Shown one piece after another: positions 1-11,540 of a stretch of 64,000 bases of DNA. The position numbers and the translations under genes are program-made. Each line of letters begins with the position of its first letter. The stretch's first letter is position 1. This stretch comes from Isoetes taiwanensis. Lineage: Eukaryota; Streptophyta; Lycopodiopsida; Isoetales; Isoetaceae. The notes under the pieces are model-generated. The model saw only the letters and a list, made by a program, of their open reading frames with translations, was not told the DNA's origin and searched no databases. The stretch spans positions 19,670,558 to 19,734,557 of the forward strand of contig JAJEKV010000001.1 in NCBI GenBank assembly GCA_021234155.1. Direction: 5' to 3'.

Positions 1-688
1 TCTTTCACAATAATGTTTATTCGATTTTCCATTATTGTTGGGCATTGCCATGTTCAGAGGTTGCCCCATATAATCTTGGATTGCAGTTAATCTATTGTTG
101 TTTTCAACCACACACCTCAAATTAATTTCGAGTGCATTTCTAGTTTGGCATTGTTTAAGGACTACAGTTCTTTCTGACAATGTAAGCACAAGTTGCAACA
201 ATGCTCGCCTTTGCAATTAGAGTGCAAGTTGCAATTAACCTTATGCATGATGTAACCATATCTTCAACTTATAGCACTTTATTATGACTATTTGATGACT
301 ATTGAACGAGATATTGTATTTCTTAAAGGACAAAGTCTACTCCATGAAAAGTACATGCTACCCATTCTCTTGTTAATGTATATACAAATATAGTTCAAAT
401 TAACAAAACTAACAAAAGTTCAAATTAGAGATTCCAAGGGGAAGCTCTATTTATGCACATGGTCCACATAAATGAAAGCTGTAGTTCACATAAATGAAAA
501 TTGTTTTATACAAAACCATTGCTTCGTGCAATAACTACTCATCATCATACAATATCTCAACTATAGATAGGCTTCAAGCACATAAAAGTCCTTCACATTT
601 TTAAATTAGGATTTTACCCCATTATCTACTAGAAAAGAGTGTGGTAAAATTACATGATCTTAAGAGTAAGAAATGAAATTACATTGAA
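1..688. other. AT-rich non-coding sequence
   Basis: No reading frame of convincing length or family resemblance is present on either strand. The sequence is AT-rich and shows no internal repeat or RNA gene that I can recognise. It ends at the CTAG terminus of a minus-strand Helitron, so it is probably the flank in front of that insertion. Confidence 0.6.
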
Positions 689-717
689 CTAGAAACGTGT
701 GCCCGGCGATGCCGGGC
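689..717 (-). mobile_element. Helitron 3' terminus, minus strand
   Basis: Read on the minus strand, a perfect 7-bp stem (GCCCGGC, loop ATC, GCCGGGC; 701-717) is followed by eight bases and then CTAG (689-692). The next minus-strand base after CTAG is T. This is the standard 3' end of plant Helitrons: a short GC hairpin, about 8-12 nt, CTRR, and insertion between A and T. The element body would extend toward higher coordinates. I could not find a convincing 5' TC end, and no Rep/helicase coding sequence is visible, so it is a non-autonomous or truncated copy. The hairpin sequence differs from the one at 15,478, so the two belong to different families. Confidence 0.65.
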
Positions 718-1611
718 ATTAGTCGTGGACTTGTGAAATAGGCATACATAATGAAGTCTCTAAGTGGAGTAAAGAGTTGCAAATATAACAGTCTCCATCG
801 ACATAATGGAGTGCCCAGAGGAAAGTGTAGTTTAAAGAGATGGAGCATTATCCATGGGCTTGTGAAATGGGTAATGGCACATGGGTGGCATAAAATTTAA
901 GCTTTAAGGTTGATCTAGGATTTCTTATTTGTGGAAGAGAGCATATCCAATGTGTACTCAATGCAATTAAATTAGAGGAATAGAATAGAATAGAGGAAGT
1001 ATGAAACACTAATCTCATTAAAATTCATTGGAAGAAGCAATACCGCTACCCATTTGCAGGATAGGGTAATGATTAGCTCATCATATGAGCCTTATAAAAT
1101 CAAGTCATGGATGTTTAACGCATTGTAATTGACTCACAATAGTGAAGGTAGAGATGAATTTAAAATGCCAGTGTGATCAAGGGCTCTCCCTACCATGTTC
1201 ATTGCATTGATATCCCCTTTCTTCAGCTTATGCCCATAGCTTGTGATTGCAACAAATGTAAGTATTCCCCTAATAACATATAGCAACGAAGGCTAGTGCC
1301 GGATGCCCTCATTCAAAATGTGGCAAGGAGAGGAGGAATGCATGACAGACAAATTTAGGTTGCCAAAATGGAGTTGTAAGCTTTTAAGTTATTTGTAAAT
1401 ACTGAGAGCGAGGTTGTCAAACTTGCGATATTGAAAAAATAACGATCATTGTATTAAATGGTCATGAAACAAACAATCTTAGGGAAAGTGGCATTAAGAT
1501 AGGAGAAATAACGACCACATGAATTGTGGGGTAAGATACATGCTTAGAAAGATCTTTGACAACCTTACAGCTTAGATTTTAGAGTTTAGGCATTTTTGAT
1601 GAATGTGACGG
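718..1611. other. Non-coding, possible Helitron body
   Basis: This AT-rich sequence has no supported gene. By position it would be the interior of the minus-strand element that ends at 689, but the 5' limit is not identified. Confidence 0.35.
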
Positions 1612-1826
1612 GTGAAAAATTATACCAAGAGTTGGGACATAATACATGACACGATTTTGTATCCCTTAAGCTCAATGAGTCTAGCGGATACAACATTAGT
1701 GATGATGTGTTACTCATATGTTGTAATGGTGGTTGTTGTGTGAAAAATTATACCAAGTGTTGAGACATAATACATGACTTGAATTTGTATTCCTTACGCT
1801 GAATGAGGCTAGAGGATACAACATTA
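1612..1826 (+). repeat. 87-bp direct repeat, two copies 128 bp apart
   Basis: Positions 1612-1698 and 1740-1826 align over 87 bases without an indel and with a modest number of substitutions. Both start GTGAAAAATTATACC and end GATACAACATTA. The spacer holds a 21-bp motif (1710-1730) that recurs exactly at 2489-2509. It therefore brackets a block of about 760 bp whose right part is GC-richer than its surroundings. Confidence 0.8.
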
Positions 1827-1989
1827 CCATAGGCTTCTCATTCATCTCAGCAGATTTTCTACAATGGTGGACAGTGGGTAGCCGCACACATGCGAACTAC
1901 CCACGAAAAATAAAGGGAAAATTCAATTATATCACTTGGACCCCGAAAAATACAATGCTAATAGATGAGTGGGTGATGTACGCCGAAAG

Positions 1990-2488
1990 CTTATCAGGGA
2001 TTAAAAACCCCCGCCCTTTCGGGTTTCGAGGAAAACCCTAGTGATAAGCCTTCGACAGGGGCTTAGACAAACGTAAAGGCATAGAAATCGCCTCCCAAAA
2101 CCCCGCATGGAGAAGTCGAAGCGGATGCCGCCGCCAACATTGACCGCACATCACCAACACAACAAACGAGACAACACAAACATACCAGAGAATAGCATCA
2201 CCCAACGGGGTGAAAAAAGCATCACCCAGCGGGTGGAAAAACATGATAAACAGAAAATTGTGCACAATACAATAAACAAAGAAGGGGGGGAGGGAGGGTT
2301 CAAAGAGAATAAGGTACTGCTGAGAGAAGAGGAAGCGCCGATGAGACGTGGATGCAGAAACGCGCCTGAAATAGCGAACTCCCAACCAAAACGGGCATGC
2401 GCCGCCTGCATGCATGCAAGACATGCATGCTCGTCCCATTCTAGAATGGCGATCCGATGTCTCGGATCGATACGATTAATGTGGCGTA
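1990..2488. other. GC-richer block with short repeats and G-run
   Basis: This block stands out from the AT-rich flanks. It contains AAACCCTAG, a telobox-like motif common in plant leader regions (near 2033-2041). It also has two adjacent 24-bp repeats (2194-2217 and 2218-2241) and a G-run that could form a quadruplex (2284-2298, G7-A-G3-A-G3). ATGC-rich palindromic steps lie near 2408-2430. Overlapping frames are open on both strands (about 133 codons), but they are low-complexity and resemble no family I know. I therefore read it as repeat-derived or as a 5' region of something lost. Confidence 0.5.
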
Positions 2489-2509
2489 TTACTCATATGT
2501 TGTAATGGT

Positions 2510-5500
2510 TGGAGTTATTTATGAATATTAGTAGGGTGAGCTTGCCATGACGCCACTCAACATGATGATATTGTCAAATGTCTAGAACAGGAGGTAGTGG
2601 AGATGTTGTCGAATGTCTAGAAGAGGAGGTATAATATTATTGGTACGAATAGGCCACAGCCCTAGGGATAAATTATTGTAGAGGAATAAATGTACATAGA
2701 TTATTAATAGGCAATATAACTTTGATATGAATGGGATGATTGCAAATATTTCAAAACATGAAAATGCTTAATGCACCTTCACCCTTATAAAAAGTTTATT
2801 TAACAACATCTAGAACTTGCATATAAACATTCAATCAATTCAATATTTAAACATAAACCTGCAATGTTTGAGTTCTTATTGTGGGAGGAGCTTCTCGCAT
2901 TGGTTTGGACTAAGGTTTTGGGGCCGCATGGTATGAGAATTCGTATTTTTGGAGGCATTTGAGCAGCTTAAAGGCGTTTAGATGTCAAGGAAGTAACGTA
3001 TATGAATTTTTTTGGGCAAGTCCAATGTCTGGATATGGAAATAATGATAGTTCACATGATCGGGCAGCCTTGGAAGACAATGGCCTGTTGCATGCCGATT
3101 GAAACGGCAAGGGAGTCTGCGGCCGCCAATCTCATCCTGCCAGAATGGTGAATCCAGGTAGGAGCTTCGATTATGGAGCAGTTGTGGGAACAAAGCTTTT
3201 TTTTTTCCTTTTTAACTTTGTTCTAGGAACAGGGCTTCTGATGAACAGAACTGTGTGCCATATGTCTCTGGATTGCAGGCTGGATTTATTGTTGCTAATA
3301 TACAGAGGAGTAGGATCCTCCATTTGCACTGCTTATGCAATTTTTCTGGCTCTGTTTCTTGCAATATTTGGATTCAATTTTGAGAAATACGTGAGTAGTT
3401 TATATTGCACAGATTAATGTTTTGCTTGGATCAGGGTTTAAGTCGCCTGGTTTAGGGGGCTTGAATCACCCACTGACTCTCACTCCTTTGCTCCATTTCT
3501 CTCTGCTCAGTTGACATCCGCACGACCATAACTTTTTGTTGGGATTCAATGGTCAATGGTAAAGAGCGATTAGAGTAGGAGCGAGTAGAAGAAAAAACAC
3601 CTTAGGAAATGGCATGACATTTTTTTTTTCCAAAAAGACAGTATCATATCCAGGATATGCTCCAGATCCACGGTTGCCATTGAAGATCACCAGAATAACC
3701 CATAAAAACAATGAATCATTGTACTAAAAACCGAGATGGTCGTTGGCTTCCATTTTGGGAAGGTAGTTATTTGCTTCCATCTTAGGCTAGAGGGGCATGG
3801 GAACAAAAATAAAAAGAGGAGTCTATAAAAAACCAAGGTAGTCATTGGATTGAATTTAGAAATGAAAAGTCGTTATATTCAACACCAAACCTGAACCACC
3901 ACCTATTACTTGCCATAATTGCAAAATTCATCTTAGCAGTTCCTCTCAAAAGACATTGCCTATGTATTCCTGGTAAATTTAAATGCATAAATTCCTAAAA
4001 GCCATATGCGTCCATAATTGGATAGCTTAAAATATCCTCCAATGATGCAGGCAGGATAATCGTCAAGTCTCATAGTTGTTGGACAAAATGGAACGCTGGC
4101 TAAAGGAGAAATACCATCGGCTGAAGATCTTGGAAACTTCAAACAATCAATGCAAAAAGCAAATGATGATGAGTTATATCTCTTTATGAAACAAATGAAA
4201 GTTTTGTAATTTTCATACCTTCTCTCAGGTTCCTTGCAATATGTAGATTTTAGATTGTCTATGACCCGGGGTAATGGCCATTATTTCTTTCTTCCTTTCA
4301 TGCATTCTACAGCACCAAAAACCTTGATAGTCTTTCCTGCAAAATATCCTCTAGAAGAATTAAATATGATTGAAAGTATAATTTTCAGCAAGCTGAATTT
4401 TGTTGAATAGTGATTTAGTTCACAATTACAAAAAACTCACAAAGTTTGAATCACACATTTCGTTAAATCACCTCTCTTGGAGCTCCATTCTGTAAAATTT
4501 CAGCCATTATCTATTTAAGCATACTATCATTCTGGCAGGACATAGCCTTTGGCCCTTTAAGTGCTTATGCGACAAAACAAATTTTGGACTATATCAAATA
4601 ATCTAGTTTTGGCCAAGTTAGTTAATTAGTTGGATATAAACATAAGTTGAAACTTTCCAATTCTTGAGATGTACCTTGGCAATTAGCACCTTATTATTTC
4701 CACCTGTGCACAATTTCCTCTGCGCAGGAAAACCACTCCTGGTGGTTTTTCAAAAAATAGCACAGATGGCTGAAAGGCTCCCATCCCTACTTAACATGGG
4801 AATTAAAATGATGCCCCGCAACTGATCATGGTATACTTAAACCTGTACAAAAAAGTCATGTAATTTCATACCAGTGAGAACTGTATTAAAGAGTAGCACC
4901 CCGTAAAATAAAAAGAAAGAAGTAAAAAAGATAGGTTTGATATTCAGAAGACATATACTATGTGATTGTTGAAATCTTGTGGCAGATCACAGACCTGATA
5001 AACCAATTTCTCAAGATTCCCATGTGAAGGAAGGGAGCAGCAAGCAGCCAATATCCTGAAGTTCTCCTTTAATATTAAAGGCCTTGAATGGAGCATAAAT
5101 ATTAAGTTTATGTCGGTATTGTATAGACCTGTTACTAAAGGAGGTTTACTCATGCACTTTCTGCTCCATCTAGCCATGTCCAAACATGGTTTCAATAATG
5201 GGCAATATATTGCTTCAAATAATAAACCTACAAAAGCTCAGAGAATTGTTGCTAATATACACATTAACCCCTTTATAACTTAGCAATTTAAGCATCAACA
5301 TCTCTATAATGGCGTTGCTACCGTCTAGGATATTTGCACAACCCGGTTTCATGGTTAGACTTCCTCGCTCATTACGCTGAGTCTTTTGACTAATATATCA
5401 AGAGTTAGCTATCTATTCCTTCTTACCAGCTGCCAAAACTTGAAACTGTTGATTTAGATTCTCGTATTCAGTTATGTCTTGTTCTGCACAATAAACAAAA

Positions 5501-7170
5501 GCAAGAATTAAGTAAAACATGCCTGGACATACATCTGCAATGACAAATATTAAAACACAAAAATAAGAACATTAAGAGAGGCAAAATGCAAAAGATCTTC
5601 AGCAGTGAAAGTGGCTTGAAGTTTGTTTTTACAGGAAATGTTAGTCCAATGGTTGAGCGCAGAATGAATGGATCTCATTTTGTTAATGTAGCTGTTCACT
5701 CTTCAATGTTGCAATGAATCTTGACCATAGCTAGTTGGAGGAAACAGGTTTCTCAAAAGATAGCATAGTAGACATGATTTGAATGAAGGAAGCACCTTTT
5801 CAATTGCCTCTAATAACATTATGATTTAGAGACGACAGAAAATCTCATTGCTCCTTCTCTTGATATGTAATACACAAAAATACATTCATATCAAGCTACA
5901 ACAATAACAAAAGCAGAAAAAAAAACCATTGCAACAAAAAGTCAAACCTTAAGACCGCTTTCTTCAAGTAGGAATAAGAGTTAGATTGTCATGTCAGCAG
6001 TGAATCTATCATGGGAAATAGATCAAATGATTTTTCAAAGCTTTGAGCTGTGACAAAACATCCAGCATAAAGAAAGCGAGGTCACAATAATTACCCTTGA
6101 CAGTTGAAGGTAGAAGATAAAACTCTAAACTCGGGCTCATAAATCTATACAAAAAAGAGAAGAAACCATCTGGAAGAAAAATCACCTCTACAGACCAAAA
6201 TCGCTTCTGATCTTCTTGACATTATAGCTCATGGATTCTATTATAATGCAAATGTTCACAATTTATCAAATGTTCCATTTACTTGCATCTGTTTACAACT
6301 ATAGTTTTCAATCACCATGAAATTCAAGTTGAAATGTATCAGGATACTATATGATATGGTGTGCAAACCTGCTTCAATATTTAACAGCAATACGAAGAAT
6401 GCAAGCTGATTGTTGCAGATCCCTGAATGTCAAACTCTAATCTAGATGAAAAACCAGACATGGAGATGAAAAACTTCACAAAAACTCAGCCAAACTGTGG
6501 CGATGAAAAACCTCAGTCAAACGTGGAGAAAAATCTTACAATAACTTAAGCTTTGAAGGCAACAAAAAACTTGGTTGAGAATCTTACCTCATAATATCGG
6601 CTCCAGAAGTAAAAGAAGAACAACTCCATTATAAATTCGAACGGTCTTTAAATTCGAAGGGCTTTCTATATCTGATTCGCTGATTCAATTGAAAAAAGTG
6701 CCCACAGAAATGTAAAACTCAAAGAGGTGCTTACAAAGAAATGTGCACACAGACTTCACTCCAAACGCCAAGCCCTGCAAAAGTCTTCATTAGTTTAGGA
6801 ACATCAGGCCCTGCTAAGCTGACCAATGCAATCTACTCACATCAGTCCTGGAAAAAAAAAAGCTTCGTTAGTTTCAAGGAGATCCGACCTAGCTGATCAG
6901 AAAATTTTAGGAAGATCCGACCCAACTGATACTCACATTTGCAAGAAAAATGCTATGTCCGACCTAGGTGAGGCGCCAAAATGAGACCTTGAGGCGTAAA
7001 AAATGAGATGGAGAGAATGCTCGTCAACGGAATTTCGTATAGCAGTAGGCAATCTAGATTTTCGCCATTCAAATTCCTATCCTTCAATGGCGGTGCCTGA
7101 GTTTGAAATCTTGGGCACTCTTGGCATTCAATTCGAGCCACCAGCGTCCCGCTAGGGGGAACGCAGCTGG
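2510..7170. other. Long AT-rich non-coding stretch
   Basis: No frame longer than about 90 codons and no recognisable domain was found on either strand. A near-duplicate of about 24 bp, containing ATGTCTAGAA, is repeated at about 2576 and 2609. Poly-T tracts occur at about 3196 and 3620. I see no gene, RNA gene or complete transposon here. Confidence 0.55.
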
Positions 7171-7210
7171 AAGGGAACGCCGCATGCGGCGTAAGATGCG
7201 GCGTTCCCTT
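7171..7210. repeat. 15-bp perfect inverted repeat
   Basis: AAGGGAACGCCGCAT (7171-7185) pairs perfectly with ATGCGGCGTTCCCTT (7196-7210) across a 10-nt spacer that itself repeats GCGGCGT. The same GC-rich motif, followed by GGCAC..ACCCAAC and CTCCCAAAATAA, recurs in the opposite orientation at about 18,886-18,958 inside the 6-kb unit. It is therefore part of a dispersed repeat family whose end may lie here. A transposon terminus is possible, but no target-site duplication was established. Confidence 0.7.
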
Positions 7211-9359
7211 GGCACAGAACCCAACATGCTCCCAAAATAAAAAAAGAAGATATCTAGCATAATAGCAGGGGGTTCTTTTTTAATTTCTATATGCTTTTTA
7301 GGTTTTTCTATGATTTTGTTACAGTATTCCTGTAGTATTTGTAGAGTGCATGCTTTTTGAGCTATTGATTTTGAATAAAAATTTCAATCTTGTGGTTGTG
7401 GTCTCTCAAAGTTTTGGATCCTATGATTGTTGTGGTTGTGATTTTGAATCTTGTGGTTGTGGCCCCACTGTTGAAACCCTAAAAAAAAGTATGCGGCTAT
7501 ATCTCTTAGAATCAAAGCTACGCAAGGCTGTTGGGCGAGCATGTTAGGCATTCTTATGGCAACACCCTTGTAAATGTTTTTCCTATGGAGTTGCAGCTGC
7601 AACCAGATATCTCGGAGCAGTAAGAATTTATCGGTAACTAAAAGGGGCTTCATAAATCTTTGTTGGTTTTTATGAACTCCAGTTGTACCTTGTTTGCAGT
7701 TGGTTCCAGAGCTCGGTAAGGCAATTTTCAGGCTAATGATCCAAATTTTCTCAGGCTAATGTTTCATGTCTAGTCTCGGTAAGAATCTATTCGAACTTGG
7801 AGACAATGGCAGATTACACATGTGGATTTTCCCATGCTATTACCATGTATAAAGTCGAATATGCGTTCTTGCTTTCAGAAATGCAATAGTAAAAGCAATA
7901 GTGCAAATGCTTCTTTGAATAGATGAGCTCCTTTCTGGACGCACGTGATAACAACAACAGCAAGAGGAATGGATGACATGCTAAATTGATGTTGGGTGCA
8001 AACTCATGGACATTTGTCTTACTCAAGCTCTGTCTTCTAAATTTGAAACTGTTGAAGATTCTGAATTAGACATAGGTATGCTCAAAAGGTTTTTATTCAT
8101 ACAGTCAGTTTTGTAGATGGTTAACGACTTGAGCGCTTATCAAAACATGAACAAACATCGGCAAGTTTGCTATTGAAAATAAAAAGTCTCAAAGTATTTG
8201 AAGTATTCAAAGTTTCAAAGACAAACATCGGCATTCCTTTTGGATTAGTTATGACTATTATTCTGACCATTGTGTAATAGCATGTTATTTGTACATGTTT
8301 TTATGATACATGCAACCCATCTCTTCTTGTTATTTCTGATTCAAAAGGCAAAGAGGATACACAATGGACCAAGAAGCCAATTGTACCTTGTGCCCCTTGC
8401 AATGATACCTTGAATATGTAGCAAAATAACAGGGAGTTCCAGGGGGATTTGATATGGACAATGACAGTTTTCATACACTAAGAGACATCCCCAGCGAGTG
8501 CTGCATATGCTTCACAGTGTTGAGTAGCTTCCTCTTATTAGAAGGAGCCCAAGCATAATCGATAGTCTCTATCGCAATGCAGTTACTAGCAGTCGTTGGC
8601 CTCCATCTCTTCTTTCAACAATTGACATAATTGGATGGGTACACCTGGTTGCTCATAAGGACGAACTCCCAAATTCTTGGATAGTCTCGAAGTTCTCTTT
8701 TCTATCATCCATTTGGGGCTCTTCAGTAGCGTACCCTACCCATGCCAGACACAAGACATCATTAGGGCACACCATTATAAACATCTTCCATGAAGGTATT
8801 ACCACAAGTTCTCCAGCATACTAAGAATAGATGGGGCCACCTTCAATGAAAGTGCCTTCCCATCGCAAAGTGCAATAGCCCAAGGTGGCACATATGGCTT
8901 TCGCATTGCAATAGTCCATATATAATGAAATAGTCAAACACCCTTCAGTTACGTGTCTTCAATCCTAAAAACTAGTCACACATCCGAGTCCGTAAAGTAT
9001 ACGACACTCTTCCTGCAGGTACGGCATCTCAAGATGCCATATTTCACATTCTAGATGAATTAAACTATACCTGATTAATGTTGGTGGCCTATTACTATCT
9101 TCTACCCGCCTTTGGTTGTGGTTCGAGGGCATTTGTTCGAACCTATTTCACGCATATCATCTTAGTTCTAGAGGATAAATGAGCAATTAGCCTCTCCTAG
9201 AGTGTCTGCACTTTGACTTCAAACACCTCTTTAACAACACGAGCAAGTTGGGACTTACTGAGGTGGATGTGACTTGTCTTAGTAAGAAACCCTTTTAAAA
9301 TCAGACGTCCATTTTTCAATAAGCTCATTATCTGCAAAATAGTGAAAGATATATCATAT
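7211..9359. other. AT-rich non-coding stretch
   Basis: The first 45 bases continue the dispersed repeat shared in inverse orientation with 18,886-18,929. A short TTGTGGTTGTGG-type repetition occurs at 7387-7462. The minus strand at about 8,650-8,760 is open for roughly 35 codons, but I recognise no protein in it. No gene is supported. Confidence 0.5.
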
Positions 9360-11160
9360 CAAATTGGGCGTCCGCCTCATTTCCAAGCATAAAACACATC
9401 CAAAAATTATATCAAAACTTGGTTTAAAAAAAAAAAAAAATCGCGCTCCTCAAATTGGCTTCCTCAAATTTGCCCAATTTGTGGTTAAAAAAAAAACAAA
9501 TGCTGCTAGAGTTGGCCTGCATGCTCAAACTGGGCGCCCGCCCAATTTGATGCCCGACTCCCCCCCCCCCTTTTGGCTGCAAATTAGGCTCGCCCTATTT
9601 AATTGCTCCAAACTAAGGCCCGCCCCTTTTGGTCGCACTAGATTGGGCCCCCGCCACATTGTACAAGGAAAACTGGGGACTTCTCATGCAGCATGATTAC
9701 CTCTATGCTTAAGTCGACCTACTCATTGACAAGATCTACGTCTGAGCCAAGCTAGTAGCATGACAAATCTATGATATACATGCATTACACATCCTTAATC
9801 TAGACCCTACTAGAACTAACTATGTGATTTTAACAACAAAGCTCATACCTCATCTTGAAGCCTAAGCGTGTGTCTAATCACCTCATCATCAATGTGGTAA
9901 TGCATGCTGCAATACTCAACCAAAAAGAAAAATGGATACGAAAGGAGATCAATGCTCTATTAGACATTACATACTCTAGAATTGCAACTCATGAAAGCGC
10001 ATTACACTAGCGCATCCGACATGTTAATAAGAAAATCAAAATATACCTTAGAGGCAAAGAGTTTGGTCGAGAGCGGCAATGACGGGTGGCGAGATGCTCA
10101 AAATAGTAGCTTGTGCTTGGCAATATTGAACGAAGGGGAAGATTTGAATCTCAAAAACCACGTGAATGGTCCACGTGGCATTATTGAGTTGAGGGGGGAA
10201 AATTTGAATTTGAATTTTGAATCTCAACAACCACGTGAATGGTCCATGTGGCAACTTTATTTTGAATTTTAAGGTTTATTATGTCATGCATTATGGGCCC
10301 ACCAACTTGGACCTTTCCTTATTAGCATGCCACTTGTCCTTCATGCATGCGAACTCCTCGTGCTCCTCCTCATCTGCTCCTCCATGAAGACACCTATCTT
10401 CTAGAGGACTTTTGAGGTGCTTTTGCATGTCCCATGAAGGTGCCCATCTCCTAGAGGACTTTTTGAGGTGTTTTTGCATGTTCAATGCCATCAAAGGTTA
10501 GCATATCCTCCATATTACTGTTTTTGTTCCCTCTGCTTGCTTTATATGCGCACATATCTCCTTTGTTAGTGTTTTTACTCCTCTTGTATAGTTTTCACTT
10601 AATATTGCATGGGTTATTGCATTGGGTTGTCAATGAAGGGGGGTTGCCTAATTTGGAACCCTCTTTAACTTCCATTGTTTTGGGTTGTCATTAGAAGGGG
10701 GTGCCCCAATTTGATGCCCTCCTAACTTCTATTGTTTTGCCTTCAACACGACCATTGCCTTGCCTTATTCATTATATTTTCTTCTTTTTTTTAACAGTTC
10801 TACTCGAGCCCACCCCATTTGTCTTGGCCCCAATATTCCATGCATATTTTTTTTCTTTCTAGTGGACATCTAAATTGGGCGGGCGCCCAATTTCGTCTTT
10901 GCCATTGGTCTTTCCCCCAATATTCCATGCTCCATTTACTTATCTTTGCCCGCCCCATTTCCTCTTTGCCCCAATATTACTGCTCCATGCACATTTTTCC
11001 TTCTACTAGGCTATGCACAAGCCATTTCCTCATGCCCCAATATTACTCCATGCAAGTTTGCAATATTACTCCATGCACATTTTTCCCTGTAGTATGCACA
11101 ATTACATGGGCATTTTTCCTTCTATTACAGATCTAAATTGGGCGGGCGACCAATTTCCTG
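9360..11160. repeat. Mosaic of decayed short repeats around GGGCGCCC
   Basis: Fragments of an AATTGGGCG/GGGCGCCCAATT motif recur many times, interleaved with poly-A tracts and with repeated CCAATATTCCATGC and CCCCATTTCCTC phrases. A clear inverted repeat is AAATTGGGC (10,872-10,880) with GCCCAATTT (10,885-10,893). Several local tandem duplications of about 50-70 bp sit inside, for example around 10,384-10,482 and 10,620-10,740. Open frames here are by-products of these repeats. The material looks like an old array of short repeats that decayed, upstream of the better preserved minisatellite. Confidence 0.6.
10146..10254 (+). repeat. Direct repeat containing paired CACGTG motifs
   Basis: GAATCTCAA followed by ACCACGTGAATGGTCCA is present twice, at about 10,146-10,180 and 10,219-10,254. 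In the first copy CCACGTG (10,158-10,164) and CACGTGG (10,172-10,178) form an inverted pair around a 7-nt spacer. CACGTG is the plant G-box core, bound by bZIP and bHLH factors. No nearby gene is supported, so a regulatory role is only a possibility. Confidence 0.5.
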
Positions 11161-11221
11161 TCCATGTGGTTTCCAGTCCCATTTCTTCTTTGGCCATTGT
11201 GACTGAATTGATTCCTCGTAC

Positions 11222-11540
11222 ACAATCTGGCGGGCGCCCAATTTGCTGTGTCTGGATTTGCTCTAAGTACACAAATCTGGCGGGCGCCCAATTTGTTGTG
11301 TCTGGATTTGCTCTGAGTACACAAATCTGCTGGATTTGCTCTGAGTACACAAATCTGCCCCATTTGTTGTGTCTGGATTTGCTCTGAGTACACAAATCTG
11401 GCGGGCGCCCGATTTGCTATGTCTGGATTTGCTGTGTTACACAAATGTGGCGGGCGCCCAATTTGTTGTGTCTGGATTTGCTCTGAGCACACAAATCTGG
11501 CGGGCACACAATTTGCTGTGTCTGGATTTGCTCTGAGCAA
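11222..11540 (+). repeat. Minisatellite, period about 50 bp, about 7 copies
   Basis: Units begin ACAAATCTGGCGGGCGCC and continue through TTTG(C/T)TGTGTCTGGATTTG to CTCTGAG(T/C)AC. Unit starts lie near 11,222, 11,272, 11,322 (internally truncated), 11,350, 11,393, 11,442 and 11,491. The third unit lacks the GGGCGCCC half. Frames are open through the array on both strands, which follows from the periodicity and is not evidence of coding. Confidence 0.85.

Noticed and set aside
2107-2505. 132-codon plus-strand and 133-codon minus-strand frames
   Set aside because: They overlap each other, are low-complexity and repeat-derived, and resemble no family.
3145-3417. 90-codon hydrophobic plus-strand frame
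   Set aside because: It arises partly from poly-T, has no homologous feel and no flanking exons, so it is most likely chance.
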